Below the pieces are notes generated by a model that searched no databases, was not told the DNA's origin, and worked only from the letters and a program-made list of their open reading frames with translations. A stretch of 64,000 nt of DNA from assembly GCA_017403985.1 (NCBI GenBank), contig JAFRDE010000020.1:1-64000 (forward strand), given 5' to 3'. A program made the position numbers and the translations under genes. This document shows positions 1 through 8,754 of this stretch, piece after piece. The DNA is from Ruminococcus sp. GTDB taxonomy: Bacteria; Bacillota; Clostridia; Oscillospirales; Acutalibacteraceae. Every line of letters starts with the position of its first letter. The stretch's first letter is position 1.

Positions 1-423
1 ATGGTATTTGTGCAGACGATGGATGAGATAGTTCTTGCCGCAGCCAATGGTATGAAAATGGTCACGCAAATGCTTCTGTCCAAGGAAACAGATCAGGAAC
101 GTCTCGGCATTGCGGCGTATTTCGGAAAATCGGCAGAGCAGCTCATGACGGCGACGGTCAGCTATGTGGGAAAAGCCAACTATAAAGAAGCGGAAAAGTA
201 TATTCGCGACTTTAGAACATGGACAGGCGCGACAGGTAATTATCCTTGTATTGAGATCGCGGCGGTGAACGGTCGTTTCACGTTTGACTTTATACAGCCG
301 TTTTCAAGTCCGCTTATCGTTAACGCTTTTTCAAAAGAACTGGAGGATAACGGCATCACCTACAATCTGCAGGATGTAACCGTATTGGATGTGCCGAATA
401 TCCAACTCCCGTGGAGCAAGTGA
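1..423 (+). CDS. C-terminal part of an unidentified enzyme, possibly a condensation/acyltransferase-fold protein
   Basis: The frame is open from the first base of the window and ends at TGA 421-423, giving 140 residues. An ATG lies at position 1, but no ribosome binding site can be seen, so the gene probably starts upstream of the window. The C-terminal half (pattern FTFDFIQPFSSPLIVNAF, then KELEDNGITYNL) reminds me of the end of condensation-domain or alcohol-acetyltransferase-like proteins of Clostridia, which end with a similar strand-helix unit. No catalytic motif is present in the visible part, so the function is open. It is followed by two hairpins and not by a co-directional gene, so it is the last gene of its transcript. 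Confidence 0.45.
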   Translation: MVFVQTMDEIVLAAANGMKMVTQMLLSKETDQERLGIAAYFGKSAEQLMTATVSYVGKANYKEAEKYIRDFRTWTGATGNYPCIEIAAVNGRFTFDFIQPFSSPLIVNAFSKELEDNGITYNLQDVTVLDVPNIQLPWSK

Positions 424-752
424 TACTTAGGAATATCATCCATTACTTTCTATGAGGAAGCGGAAGCATCGGAAACGACGGAGAAAAGAGGGTATATCGA
501 AAAATCCGGGTGTAGCAGGAACGGCTAAAGAAACAAAAACTTTCAGAGCCGTTGGAATGTCATAGCCGCGAGTTCGGCTCCCGTTACCCTAAGCAACCGA
601 GAACAAAACCGGGTTCGGATTTGTTCTTGGTTGCTTAACCATAAAAACCGCATTGGCAAGCCGTTTTTGCCTGCCAATGCGGTTTTCTGTTACATGATTG
701 ATTATGGTGAAGCCTGTTGCCGAAGTCTGTCCCGCAAATGACCCACCCGATA
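424..752. other. Non-coding stretch with two strong hairpins
   Basis: No credible gene. It holds a long hairpin at 591-636 (17-base arms, AAGCAACC...GGTTGCTT, one mismatch) and, directly after it, the terminator-type hairpin at 643-688. The long hairpin lacks a T-run, so it may be a structured 3' end or a mobile-element remnant. Confidence 0.6.
643..688. terminator. Bidirectional intrinsic terminator (CCGCATTG hairpin)
   Basis: Inverted repeat AAAACCGCATTGGCA / TGCCAATGCGGTTTT with A-run and T-run flanks. It lies between the convergent gene ending at 423 and the ABC transporter ending at 753. It belongs to a family of similar CCGCAT hairpins also found near 5.1, 47.3 and 52.9 kb. Confidence 0.8.
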
Positions 753-2540
753 TCAGTTGAACTGAGAATTGTAGATCTCGCTGTAGAGTCCGCCGAGCTC
801 CATCAGGGAGTCATGGGTACCGGTCTCTACGATATTGCCGTCCTTCATAACAAAGATCAGGTCGGCATTTTTGATGGTGGAAAGTCTGTGCGCGATGACA
901 AAACTCGTTCTGCCGCTTGTCAGAGAATCCATCGCCTTCTGGATCAGGATCTCTGTTCTGGTATCGACGTTACTGGTCGCTTCGTCGAGGATCAGCATCG
1001 GAGCGTTTTCGGTCATGGCTCTTGCGATAGTAACGAGCTGCTTCTGACCGGCGGAGAGAGCGCTCTCCTTCTGGATCTCGGTATCAAGTCCCTGAGGCAG
1101 GGTGGATACATAGTGGCTCAGGTTGGTCTCTTCCAAGATCTCCTGAAGTCTGTTCTCATCAACATTCTTCAGGTTATAGACGATGTTCTCTCTGAGCGTG
1201 CCGTTGATAACCCAGGTCTCCTGCAGGATCATACCGAAGATATCTCTGAGCTCATGGCGCGACATATCCTTGATGGAAACGCCGTCGACCAGGATGTCGC
1301 CGCTGGTGATCTCATAGAAGCGCATCAGCAGGTTGACCAGCGTCGTCTTGCCGGCGCCGGTAGGACCGATGATCGCGACCTTCATACCGGGCTTGATCTT
1401 ACCGGAGAAGTTGGTGATTGTCAACTTCTTAGGATCATAACCGAAGCACACATCCTTGAATTCGACTTCGCCGCGGATATGGTCGTGGTCAAGAAGCTGT
1501 TTCTTCTCTCCCTCTTCGGGAAGCTCTTCCAGCTCGAGGAAGTTGAATACTCTGTTGCAGGCAGCGGTACCGAGCTGGATGGTGGAGCTTGCCTGACCGA
1601 TCTGAGCCAGAGGCTCCTGGAACAGCGCTACATAAATGATGAAGCCGGTGATAACGCCGATATCGGAGATACTGCCATTGGCAAAGAGCAGACCCGCTAC
1701 GATCAGAACCGCAGCGTAGGTCAGATAGGATACGAACTGCATAGCAGGCTCGATCAGGGTACCGATCGCCTGAGATTTATACATGATCTTACCAAACAGG
1801 TCGTTTTTCTCTCTGAATTCCTCAACCTTTTTATCTTCAGCGTTGAACGCCTTGATAACGAGCTGACCGGAGTAGTTTTCTTCGACAGCGGCGTTGACTT
1901 CGCCGAGCAGTTTCTGGTTCTTATCGAACAGCGGCAGCGCAAATTTGAAGGTAAGGCCGACAATGATCAGCATAATCGGGAGCGAGCATACGACGACGAG
2001 CGCCATCTGCCAGCAGGCGAGGAACATCGCGACGAATACGCCGATCAACATGATGCCGGACTGTACCAGCAAACTCACCGAGTTCTGCAGAGAAGTGCTG
2101 AGGATATCGACGTCGTTGGCGATAACTGACAGGATATCACCGGTTTGAGTCGTATCAAAATAATCCAGCGGCATGATGTTGATCTTGTGAGAGATCTGCC
2201 TTCTCAGATCCTTGGAGAATTTCTGGATGATAGTATTGAGGATAAAACCGGAAATAAATCCTGAAAGGAACGCGATACCTATATACGCAACAAGCGTCAG
2301 CGCGTAATTGAGTACGTTATCCATGTTGATAACGAAAGCTCCGTTTACTGCCTCTTTGCCGACCGGAGAGATCTCATTGGTCAGGCTGCGGATAACGCCC
2401 GGAGTCAGGATCGTGAAGATAACAGATGTGACCAGCAGGATGATAGCGAGAATAAAAGGAGCATAATACGGTTTGAATGCTTTTACAAGACTGCCCAGCT
2501 TGTTCTTTTCTTTAGCAGGAGCTTTTACGTTTGTACTCAT
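753..2540 (-). CDS. ABC exporter half-transporter, canonical-site partner (multidrug/lipid type)
   Basis: 595 residues: an N-terminal six-helix exporter membrane domain (about 30-330) followed by an ATPase domain. Visible motifs are Walker A GPTGAGKTT (about 393), signature LSAGQKQ (about 498, Ala for the usual first Gly), Walker B LILDEAT with the catalytic Glu (about 518) and switch His in IAHRLST. The start overlaps the stop of the upstream half-transporter by 4 bases, so the two are translationally coupled and very likely form a heterodimer of the TM287/288 or LmrCD type, pumping lipophilic compounds or peptides outward. The substrate cannot be told from sequence. No regulator gene adjoins it. 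Confidence 0.93.
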   Translation of the reverse strand: MSTNVKAPAKEKNKLGSLVKAFKPYYAPFILAIILLVTSVIFTILTPGVIRSLTNEISPVGKEAVNGAFVINMDNVLNYALTLVAYIGIAFLSGFISGFILNTIIQKFSKDLRRQISHKINIMPLDYFDTTQTGDILSVIANDVDILSTSLQNSVSLLVQSGIMLIGVFVAMFLACWQMALVVVCSLPIMLIIVGLTFKFALPLFDKNQKLLGEVNAAVEENYSGQLVIKAFNAEDKKVEEFREKNDLFGKIMYKSQAIGTLIEPAMQFVSYLTYAAVLIVAGLLFANGSISDIGVITGFIIYVALFQEPLAQIGQASSTIQLGTAACNRVFNFLELEELPEEGEKKQLLDHDHIRGEVEFKDVCFGYDPKKLTITNFSGKIKPGMKVAIIGPTGAGKTTLVNLLMRFYEITSGDILVDGVSIKDMSRHELRDIFGMILQETWVINGTLRENIVYNLKNVDENRLQEILEETNLSHYVSTLPQGLDTEIQKESALSAGQKQLVTIARAMTENAPMLILDEATSNVDTRTEILIQKAMDSLTSGRTSFVIAHRLSTIKNADLIFVMKDGNIVETGTHDSLMELGGLYSEIYNSQFN

Positions 2541-4294
2541 AATCCTAACTCCTCCTTACTAAGCTGTGATAACGCGATCTCCTGATAAACAGGACAATTC
2601 CTGACAAGGTCATAGTGCTTGCCGATACCGACCATCTTACCGTTATCCAGTACGACGATCTGATCCGCGTCCATAATGGTGCCGACGCGCTGTGCGATGA
2701 TGACTCTTGTGGTATCGGGGAGCTGCTCCGCGATACGGCCTCTGACTGTTTTATCGGTCCTGTAGTCGAGAGCCGAGAAGGAGTCGTCGAAGATCAGGAT
2801 CTCAGGCTTGGTAGCTACCGCTCGCGCGATACAGAGCCTCTGCTTCTGGCCGCCGGAGAAGTTGGTACCGCCCTGAGCGACGGAAGAATCATACTCGTTT
2901 CGTTTGCTCATGACAAAGTCGTCCGCGTCGGCGATCTTAGCCGCCCATCTGACGTCCTCGAGCGTCATATCGGAATCTTTGAACGCGATATTATCCTTGA
3001 TATTGCCCTTGAAGAGGAAGCCTCTCTGCGGCGTGTAGCCTATGCGGTCTCTCAGATCCTTCTGGAGAACATTCTTGACGTTGACGCCGTCAACGAGTAC
3101 TTCGCCTCGTGTACAGTCAGCCATACGCGGAATCATATTGATGATGGTGGTTTTGCCGCTGCCGGTCGCGCCGATAAACGCGATGGTCTCCCCCTTCTTG
3201 ACCTTGAAGCTGATATCGGAAACAGCCTCTTTATCCGAGCCAGGATAAGCAAAACCAACGTTTTTGAACTCGATCGTGCCTTTTTCTTTGAAGTCAACGG
3301 GATTCTCGGGATCAAGAACGGAGACCTCGTGAGTGATGACCTCGTTGATACGCTTTGCGCTGACAGCAGCTCTCGGCCAGATAACGATCAGGGTAACCAT
3401 CAGAACGAAGGACATGATGATCTGGCTCGCAAGCATAACAAACGCGTTTGTCGCGCTGAAAGACTGCGCAGCGGTTTCCATATCCATGCCGTTCAGGACA
3501 TAAGCGCTCGCCCACAGGATAGACAGAGACAGTCCGGACATGACCATCATTACAAACGGCGTAAAGAACGACATAACTCTTCCGGCAAAGATCTGTACCC
3601 TTGTGAAATTAGTATTTACCTTTTCAAACTTGTTTTCCTGATAGGTCTCAGCGTTGAACGCTCTGACGACTCGGACGCCGGTCAGATTCTCTCTGGACGC
3701 GACGTTGAGCGCGTCGGTCAGCTTCTGGACGATCTTGAACTTCGGCGTCAGCATCATCAGAAGAACGACAACCGCAACGACGAGGAGAACCAGCCATATA
3801 GCGGTGACGATCGTCAAAGAAGTGCTGGCGTACTGCATCAGAAGGATGACAGACCACACCATGACGACAGGAGATAAAAACGCGGTCTTTAAGAATGTGA
3901 GCCATGCAAGATGGACATTCTGCATGTCGTTGGTGGTTCGGGTGATCAAAGATTCGGTAGAGAAAGAAGCGAAGTCCGAGATAGCGAACTTGTTGACTCT
4001 CTCATACATTCTCTGTCTGATACCGGTTACACAGCTGCTGGCGGTCGCGCTGGCTACAAATCGGATAACGACCTCGATCGCCGCCATCATAATAGCGCAT
4101 ATGACCATATACAGACCATACCACCAGATCTCGGCTACACCGTTTTCACGGCTGTTCTGGACAGCGCCGGTCAACAGGCTGATGTAGCTGACAATTTGCA
4201 TCATGAAGAAAACCTCACCCAACGTCAGCAAAAAGATCGCTATGACTGAGATCCAGTTTTTAGCCTTCATGTTTTTGAAAAGTAATTTGAACAT
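2537..4294 (-). CDS. ABC exporter half-transporter, degenerate-site partner
   Basis: 585 residues with six predicted membrane helices, then an ATPase domain: Walker A GATGSGKTT (about 376), canonical signature FSGGQKQ (about 480), Walker B ILIFDDSFSALD with Asp where the catalytic Glu should be, and Gln in place of the switch His (IIAQRVG). This pattern is the mark of the non-catalytic half of heterodimeric ABC exporters, where the two composite ATP sites contain one active and one inactive site. It is first in a two-gene operon with the 753-2540 gene. The start ATG at 4294 has an AAGGGATG ribosome binding site just upstream. Confidence 0.93.
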   Translation of the reverse strand: MFKLLFKNMKAKNWISVIAIFLLTLGEVFFMMQIVSYISLLTGAVQNSRENGVAEIWWYGLYMVICAIMMAAIEVVIRFVASATASSCVTGIRQRMYERVNKFAISDFASFSTESLITRTTNDMQNVHLAWLTFLKTAFLSPVVMVWSVILLMQYASTSLTIVTAIWLVLLVVAVVVLLMMLTPKFKIVQKLTDALNVASRENLTGVRVVRAFNAETYQENKFEKVNTNFTRVQIFAGRVMSFFTPFVMMVMSGLSLSILWASAYVLNGMDMETAAQSFSATNAFVMLASQIIMSFVLMVTLIVIWPRAAVSAKRINEVITHEVSVLDPENPVDFKEKGTIEFKNVGFAYPGSDKEAVSDISFKVKKGETIAFIGATGSGKTTIINMIPRMADCTRGEVLVDGVNVKNVLQKDLRDRIGYTPQRGFLFKGNIKDNIAFKDSDMTLEDVRWAAKIADADDFVMSKRNEYDSSVAQGGTNFSGGQKQRLCIARAVATKPEILIFDDSFSALDYRTDKTVRGRIAEQLPDTTRVIIAQRVGTIMDADQIVVLDNGKMVGIGKHYDLVRNCPVYQEIALSQLSKEELGL

Positions 4295-4755
4295 GACATC
4301 CCTTCTTTGATTGAGTTTTTTGCTATATCAGCGGTAAGGCGACCGCTCGATACCAAAATCACATATTCAACGCCGGCAGCGTCACGGCTCCGACATCAGG
4401 CTGTCGGTCCTCTATCGGCCTGCCGTAAAAAGCGGCAGCGTACATCCTGTTTACCGGCGCCGGATGTGAAACGATATTTCGTTTCGCGGCATTTTACGCG
4501 TACAAAAATATCCCATTATATGTTAAAATCCGTGCATATTCCCTTTTTATTGTAACTGAATGTGGATAATATGTCAATAATATTTACAAATCAAGTTGCT
4601 CTATTCCGGGTTATTTTGTTGAAAGCAACCGAAAATCAGCTGTCGGATTTTCATAGGCAACCGCTTTTGACCGGGGAACGGGAGCCCTCCCCTATCGTGG
4701 ACGGATCCGATAAAATCGGACAACAGAAAAAGACACCCCCTTACGGAAAAAAGCG

Positions 4756-4797
4756 GGATCTCGGAAAATGCTTTTTACATTCTCCGAGATCCTTTTT
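4756..4797 (+). terminator. Intrinsic terminator
   Basis: Perfect GGATCTCGG / CCGAGATCC stem extended by AAAATG/CATTCT, followed by TTTTT. It sits just before the tRNA-Pro fragment and has no obvious gene of its own upstream on this strand. Confidence 0.75.
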
Positions 4798-4809
4798 CAT
4801 GCTATTCAA

Positions 4810-4854
4810 TTTGGGAGCAGGATGTCGGGGGTTCAAATCCCTTCACTCCGACCA
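4810..4854 (+). pseudogene. tRNA-Pro(UGG) 3' half only, possible attachment-site scar
   Basis: Reads exactly as the second half of a tRNA: anticodon loop TTTGGGA (UGG at 34-36), 3' anticodon stem GCAGG, variable loop ATGTC, T-stem GGGGG, T-loop TTCAAAT, T-stem CCCTT, acceptor strand CACTCCG, discriminator A, encoded CCA. The bases before the loop (CTATTCAA) cannot pair with GCAGG, and no D-arm or CGGAGTG acceptor strand lies upstream, so the 5' half is absent. Integrases that target tRNA genes often recombine from the anticodon loop to the 3' end, leaving just such a fragment at one end of the element; that origin is inferred. Confidence 0.75.
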
Positions 4855-4856
4855 CA

Positions 4857-4892
4857 ACAGTCCTTGACATGATTAGTCAAGGACTGTTTTCT
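4857..4892 (+). terminator. Terminator behind the tRNA-Pro fragment
   Basis: Perfect 11-base stem CAGTCCTTGAC / GTCAAGGACTG followed by TTTTCTTTTT, 3 bases after the CCA end; probably the original tRNA terminator carried along with the 3' half. Confidence 0.85.
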
Positions 4893-5030
4893 TTTTCAAA
4901 CAATGGCTTAAACAGTGGCTTTTTTGGGGGTTCATTTCTATAGCTTCTATTTTGAGATGTTTAAAAGCAGATTCGTTGCCTTTTTTTCAAAATAGGGTTT
5001 GACCACAACGATGACCACAAATAGAAATAT

Positions 5031-5070
5031 AGAGCAGGATGCCGCATGTTCGAATTGCTCCAATACGACT
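5031..5070 (+). repeat. Degenerate second copy of the tRNA-Pro 3' end
   Basis: Aligns without gaps to the 3' half at 4816-4854, about 28 of 39 positions equal (AGCAGGATG shared exactly, then a GTTCGAAT T-loop and ACGAC end). The T-stem no longer pairs. It lies about 220 bases from the better copy, as expected for a decayed attachment site. Confidence 0.5.
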
Positions 5071-5073
5071 ATA

Positions 5074-5118
5074 AAAAACCGCATTGACACACCGATAATG
5101 GCAGTCAATGCGGTTTGG
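5074..5118. terminator. CCGCATTG hairpin
   Basis: Perfect 13-base inverted repeat AAACCGCATTGAC / GTCAATGCGGTTT with a 15-base loop. Same family as the hairpins at 643-688, 47274-47336 and 52854-52916. Confidence 0.65.
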
Positions 5119-5208
5119 CTTATCAGCGTTTAACAGGTGCGAACATTGATTGTAATACCCGCCTTAAAAAGATGAGAATACGTGAAACAAATAATGATAA
5201 AACACCGT

Positions 5209-5307
5209 GTTCCCTATTCCTTGTTTGCAGCTCAAATTTTGACACCCTGTTTTCGCAAATATCCGGACGGGTTTGAGCCCGACAGATAGACACAAATTCT
5301 TTATGAC
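5209..5307. repeat. Dispersed repeat, copy A
   Basis: About 100 bases resembling 20471-20568 in the same orientation, with shared blocks CTATTCCTTGTTTG, CAGCTCAAAT, TTGAC, CTGTTTTTCG-like, GACAGATAG and ACAAATTCTT. Both copies lie in long non-coding stretches. No open frame spans either copy convincingly, so a non-coding repeat or a recombinase remnant is more likely than a gene. Confidence 0.55.
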
Positions 5308-5437
5308 CACAATTATGGCTCCCACAAATAAACCTACGAGGAGGCTTCATATTGTTTCTTCGCTTCAAACCAACATACAGATTCCCGCTAAAGCCGCAGA
5401 AATAAACGGGAATAACAAGAAGCAAAAAGAAAGTACA

Positions 5438-5468
5438 AAAGCTCTGAGCATGGAAAACTCAGAGCTTG
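5438..5468 (-). terminator. fucO terminator
   Basis: On the minus strand AAGCTCTGAG / CTCAGAGCTT followed by TTTG, about 60 bases after the fucO stop. Confidence 0.75.
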
Positions 5469-5525
5469 AATTATTGCCGCTATATTATTTGTTCTTTACT
5501 TATCGAGAAAAGCTTTATTGGATTT

Positions 5526-6674
5526 TTACATCTGACCTCTGTAGAGCTCTGCGATCTCTTCGACACTTGTGTCGCGCGGATTGCCGGGACAGCACGCATC
5601 GGCAAAGGCAGACTCAGAGAGGAACTGTACATCTTCTTCCTTGAGGATGCCGACGAGATTCGCGGGGATGCCTACGTCAGCAGAGAGCTTCTTGACAGCG
5701 GCGATGGTCGCGTCGGCGGCTTCTTCATCACTCATGGCGTCGATACCCTCGACACACATCGCTTTACCAATAGCGCGGTAACGCTCGCCCGATACGGACT
5801 TGTTATACTCCAAGCCAACCGGCAGCAGGATCGCACAGGCGACTCCGTGAGGTGTGTCATAGAGAGCGGACAAGCCGTGTGCCATCGCGTGAACAATACC
5901 TAAGCCTACATTCGAGAAGCCCATGCCCGCGATGTACTGACCGAGCGCCATGCCCTCGCGTCCTTCGGGAGTGTTCTGTACTGCGTCGCGCAGGTTTGCT
6001 GAGATCAGGCGGATCGCCTCGAGGTGGAACATATCCGAGATAGCGCAGTGACCCTTGGTGATATAGCCCTCGATGGCGTGGGTCAGCGCGTCCATACCGG
6101 TAGCGGCGGTGAGTCCCTTGGGCATGGAAGCCATCATATCGGGATCGACAACAGCGATCTCGGGGATGTCGTTGGTGTCTACGCAGACAAACTTGCGCTT
6201 CTTCTCCACGTCGGTGATAACATAGTTGATGGTGACCTCGGCTGCTGTGCCGGCGGTGGTTGGTACGGCGATGGTAAATACAGCGTGCTTCTTGGTGTCC
6301 GCTACGCCCTCGAGCGAGCGGACATCGGCGAACTCGGGATTTTCGATGATGATGCCGATCGCCTTAGCGGTATCCATCGCGGAGCCGCCGCCGATCGCGA
6401 CGATGCAGTCCGCTCCGGTTTCCTTGAACGAGGCAACGCCGTTCTGGACGTTCTCAATAGTGGGGTTGGGTTTGATGTCGCTGTAGATGCTGTAGGCGAA
6501 GCCCGCCGCATCCAGCAGGTCGGTAACCTTCTTCGTCACGCCGAACTTCAACAGATCTGCATCGGTAGCGACAAAGGCTTTTTTGTAGCCTCTCTTGGTC
6601 AGCTCAGGCACAATGTTCTCGATTGCGCCGTGACCGTGATAGGAAATAGTGTTCAGTACGATACGATTAGCCAT
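5526..6674 (-). CDS. fucO: Lactaldehyde reductase (iron-containing alcohol dehydrogenase, FucO type)
   Basis: 382 residues, the same length as E. coli FucO and readily aligned to it from the first residues (MANRIVLN) through PNPTIENV, GGGSAMDTAKAIG (NAD-binding, about 99), PTTAGTAAEVTINYVITD and FVCVD. The metal ligands are present: Asp and His in TGMDALTHAIEGY (about 195-200), then His in GIVHAMAH and His in DTPHG (about 262 and 276). FucO reduces L-lactaldehyde to 1,2-propanediol during fucose or rhamnose fermentation. No other fucose gene lies nearby, so it may serve general aldehyde disposal. It is monocistronic, with its own terminator. Confidence 0.9.
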   Translation of the reverse strand: MANRIVLNTISYHGHGAIENIVPELTKRGYKKAFVATDADLLKFGVTKKVTDLLDAAGFAYSIYSDIKPNPTIENVQNGVASFKETGADCIVAIGGGSAMDTAKAIGIIIENPEFADVRSLEGVADTKKHAVFTIAVPTTAGTAAEVTINYVITDVEKKRKFVCVDTNDIPEIAVVDPDMMASMPKGLTAATGMDALTHAIEGYITKGHCAISDMFHLEAIRLISANLRDAVQNTPEGREGMALGQYIAGMGFSNVGLGIVHAMAHGLSALYDTPHGVACAILLPVGLEYNKSVSGERYRAIGKAMCVEGIDAMSDEEAADATIAAVKKLSADVGIPANLVGILKEEDVQFLSESAFADACCPGNPRDTSVEEIAELYRGQM

Positions 6675-6761
6675 AGGGATCCCTCCGTGTGTTTTATTTT
6701 GGCAATTCCATTATAACACAGTTTTTTAGTTTTGTATGTAAATATTTCGTAAATAACCAGT

Positions 6762-6986
6762 TCAGAAAAGCCCTGAGATAATCAATGCCGCTGCAAATAT
6801 CACGATCAGCGTAACGATATAAAGCAAAGCTCTTTTCCGCTTTTCTTTTTTGACGACTGCTTTCAGGAACAGCGACAGCAGATAGCCCGCAAAGCCCCAA
6901 GCAAGGAGCATGGCAAGATTCTCGAAGAGCACCAGCCACCACGCTTTGGAATAATCGAGAAAAGCAAAGGGGATCTTGAAAAACAT
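6762..6986 (-). CDS. Small membrane protein of unknown function
   Basis: 74 residues with two hydrophobic stretches (about 15-43 and 53-73) separated by a basic loop KKEKRKR, so a two-helix membrane protein with a cytosolic positive loop. I do not recognise a family. It lies between the fucO promoter side and the esterase gene in the same orientation; the ATG at 6986 follows an AAGATCC-type leader without a strong ribosome binding site, which lowers confidence. Confidence 0.55.
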   Translation of the reverse strand: MFFKIPFAFLDYSKAWWLVLFENLAMLLAWGFAGYLLSLFLKAVVKKEKRKRALLYIVTLIVIFAAALIISGLF

Positions 6987-7030
6987 ATAGTCAAAGATGT
7001 TTACTATTTTTATATCATTTTTCTTTCGTT

Positions 7031-8026
7031 TTATTTAAATACCTTGGACAGGAAGTTATAGAAGCACTGTCCCCAGAAATCGGCGTCGTGTCCGTAACCC
7101 TCAACATAATCTGTCTGATTCTTAACTCCCATCTCATTCAACACATCTCGGTAATAGAGGGTGCAGTCGATATTCCACGGATCCTCGCTGCCTACTGTCA
7201 TATAGAGATAATACGGCATGTTATTTTCGTTCGGTTGAGGAAATTCCTGCATATACGGCGTGTTCCAGAAGGTACCTTTGTAATACTCGGTCGGAATCAC
7301 GCCTGTATCGGGAGCGAAGGAACCGATATATCCGAACTTATCAAGCCATTGAAAGCCCGTGCAGAGCGATTTCGCACCGCCCTCGCTCATACCGGCAACC
7401 GCTGTATTCTCTCTGCCGGTTTTTACAGGATAATTCTCTTCGATGAACGGCATGAGATCTACGCCGGTTTCCTCGATCGCCTTGTCATAGATAAAGCGAA
7501 GTTCCTCTTCGGTTTTATCATCCTTATCTGCCAGCTTATCCGTGTACATATCCATGCCGACAAGTATCTGCGGTTTGGCAAGTCCGCTGTGCAGCATATT
7601 GCCGTAAAGCAGAACAAGATAAGAATCTGTATCGATATGGGTATTGTGATCGCCGCCGAAGCCGTGGAACACATAGGTCACGGGATAGATTTGATTCTCG
7701 TCATAGCCTGCCGGTAGAAGGATATTGACTTGCTTGTTATCACCGGCAATCGACGAATAATAAGATACATCCTTGAGTAAGGTGCCGTAGTCCACGCCGC
7801 TTTGTTTTTCAAACATTTCGGAACCGATGTCGTAACGGTTTTCCACAACATAAGGATCATAACCTTCGCCGGTTTCCTGCGAATCGACTTGCGTTTCCGC
7901 AGCGACTGAATCTGAGGACGAAGCGTTTGCCTGAGTATCCGTAATGTTTTGTTTGCCGGAACAAGCGGTCAACATCAAGGTAACCATAAGTATTACAGCT
8001 ATAAGCGCAATAATCGTTTTTTTCAT
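7031..8026 (-). CDS. Secreted lipoprotein esterase (CE1/feruloyl-esterase-like)
   Basis: The start is ATG 8026, not the longer frame from 8143, because AGGAGAT lies 5 bases upstream and the protein then begins with a lipoprotein signal MKKTIIALIAVILMV...LTAC. 331 residues. After a Ser/Thr linker comes an alpha/beta-hydrolase domain: LLPAGYDENQIYPVTYVFHGFGG (oxyanion region), nucleophile motif GMSEGG, and a late GHDADFW His. This order matches esterase D/CE1 family enzymes that remove acyl or feruloyl groups from plant polysaccharides. It lies beside dockerin-type genes, which fits a fibre-degrading role; the substrate is inferred. Confidence 0.8.
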   Translation of the reverse strand: MKKTIIALIAVILMVTLMLTACSGKQNITDTQANASSSDSVAAETQVDSQETGEGYDPYVVENRYDIGSEMFEKQSGVDYGTLLKDVSYYSSIAGDNKQVNILLPAGYDENQIYPVTYVFHGFGGDHNTHIDTDSYLVLLYGNMLHSGLAKPQILVGMDMYTDKLADKDDKTEEELRFIYDKAIEETGVDLMPFIEENYPVKTGRENTAVAGMSEGGAKSLCTGFQWLDKFGYIGSFAPDTGVIPTEYYKGTFWNTPYMQEFPQPNENNMPYYLYMTVGSEDPWNIDCTLYYRDVLNEMGVKNQTDYVEGYGHDADFWGQCFYNFLSKVFK

Positions 8027-8043
8027 AAATATCTCCTGTACTG

Positions 8044-8742
8044 TTAATATGTGAGAGTAATGGTAACATTTCCGTTTGATAGAAGCTGTGTCAGCTCCGC
8101 CTGCGTTTTGTCGGTGATGTGACCGAGGCGCGTATACGCCCATGTGTTGGAGCCGTAGAACACGACCATCTGATCGCCCGAATACAGGACGATATCTCCT
8201 GCTTCTGTTGTGATGCGGGTATCGCTTTGCGGCAGGCTCATACCGAGCGAGCCGACCTGCTCGAAACCGCCGTACATCGACATACTGATCATCAGCGGAT
8301 TCTCCTTTACCTCCTCACACAGAGCAGCGACAGCTTCATTCTCCTCCCATTCTACTGTGACGGGAGTATGGTTAATCGTCATTTTCATTACCAGATCTTC
8401 CACCTCGGTTGGCTGCTGTGCTTGTTCCTCAGCAGGAAATCGACTGATTATATCTGCAAGCCAACGCTGTATCAGCGTCGCATCAATAATGGATAATTCA
8501 TCGTCGCCGGATACGACAGCAGCTTTCATGTTTTCTTCAGAAATCGGCGGGTAAATGTCAGCTAAATGCCTTTGAATACAGGTAACGTCTATAATCGTTA
8601 CCGTACCGTCGCCATCGGCGTCACCATATAGTATCGTGTTTTGTGTGGAATCTGTTACTTCGGATTCTGCATAAGCATCGACAGGTATTACCGTAAGCAA
8701 CATCATTACCGTTATGGCTATAGTGATTATATTTTTCATCAT
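8044..8742 (-). CDS. Secreted dockerin plus cyclophilin-like-fold protein
   Basis: 232 residues. Signal peptide (1-25, cut near DAYA), then a type I dockerin region (about 39-97): first repeat GDADGDGTVTIIDVTCIQRHLA with the Ca-binding D-x-D-x-D pattern, second repeat VSGDDELSIIDATLIQRWLA. After a linker comes a cyclophilin-like domain (about 118-230) of the TM1367/PF18050 type: VTVEWEENEAV, SMYGGFEQVGSLG, AGDIVLYSGDQMVVFYGSNTWAYTRLG. Dockerins normally anchor enzymes to cohesins of a cellulosome or cell-surface scaffold. A cyclophilin-like domain with a dockerin is an unusual pairing. It is 12 bases from the paralogue at 8755-9399. Confidence 0.8.
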   Translation of the reverse strand: MMKNIITIAITVMMLLTVIPVDAYAESEVTDSTQNTILYGDADGDGTVTIIDVTCIQRHLADIYPPISEENMKAAVVSGDDELSIIDATLIQRWLADIISRFPAEEQAQQPTEVEDLVMKMTINHTPVTVEWEENEAVAALCEEVKENPLMISMSMYGGFEQVGSLGMSLPQSDTRITTEAGDIVLYSGDQMVVFYGSNTWAYTRLGHITDKTQAELTQLLSNGNVTITLTY

Positions 8743-8754
8743 CTGTCCCCGTTG

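Larger units (their letters stand above)
4295..5525. other. 1.2 kb non-coding stretch with tRNA-Pro remnants and terminators
   Basis: No credible protein gene on either strand. The minus-strand sequence TATAAT near 4518 may be the -10 of the ABC operon, without a clear -35. The region carries, in order, a terminator (4756-4797), a tRNA-Pro 3' half (4810-4854) with its own terminator, a degenerate second copy (5031-5070), a CCGCATTG hairpin (5074-5118), a repeat shared with 20.5 kb (5209-5307), and the fucO terminator (5438-5468). It reads like the scar of one or more integrated elements. Confidence 0.6.

Noticed and set aside
489..590. tRNA-like stretch with AGGGTA / TACCCT ends and a GAGTTCGGCTC loop
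   Set aside because: Span of about 102 bases, unpaired T-stem and no cloverleaf; only the hairpins downstream are reliable.
717..2129. Long plus-strand frame of 470 codons opposite the ABC transporter
   Set aside because: It is antisense to a clearly conserved ATPase gene, has no ribosome site and no recognisable domain. Long antisense frames are common at this base composition.
2615..3877. Plus-strand frame of 420 codons over the second ABC gene
   Set aside because: Mirror of the conserved minus-strand gene, charged and low-complexity, no family resemblance.
4562..4867. Plus-strand frame of 101 codons before the tRNA fragment
   Set aside because: It runs through a terminator and the tRNA-Pro fragment, so it cannot be a protein gene.
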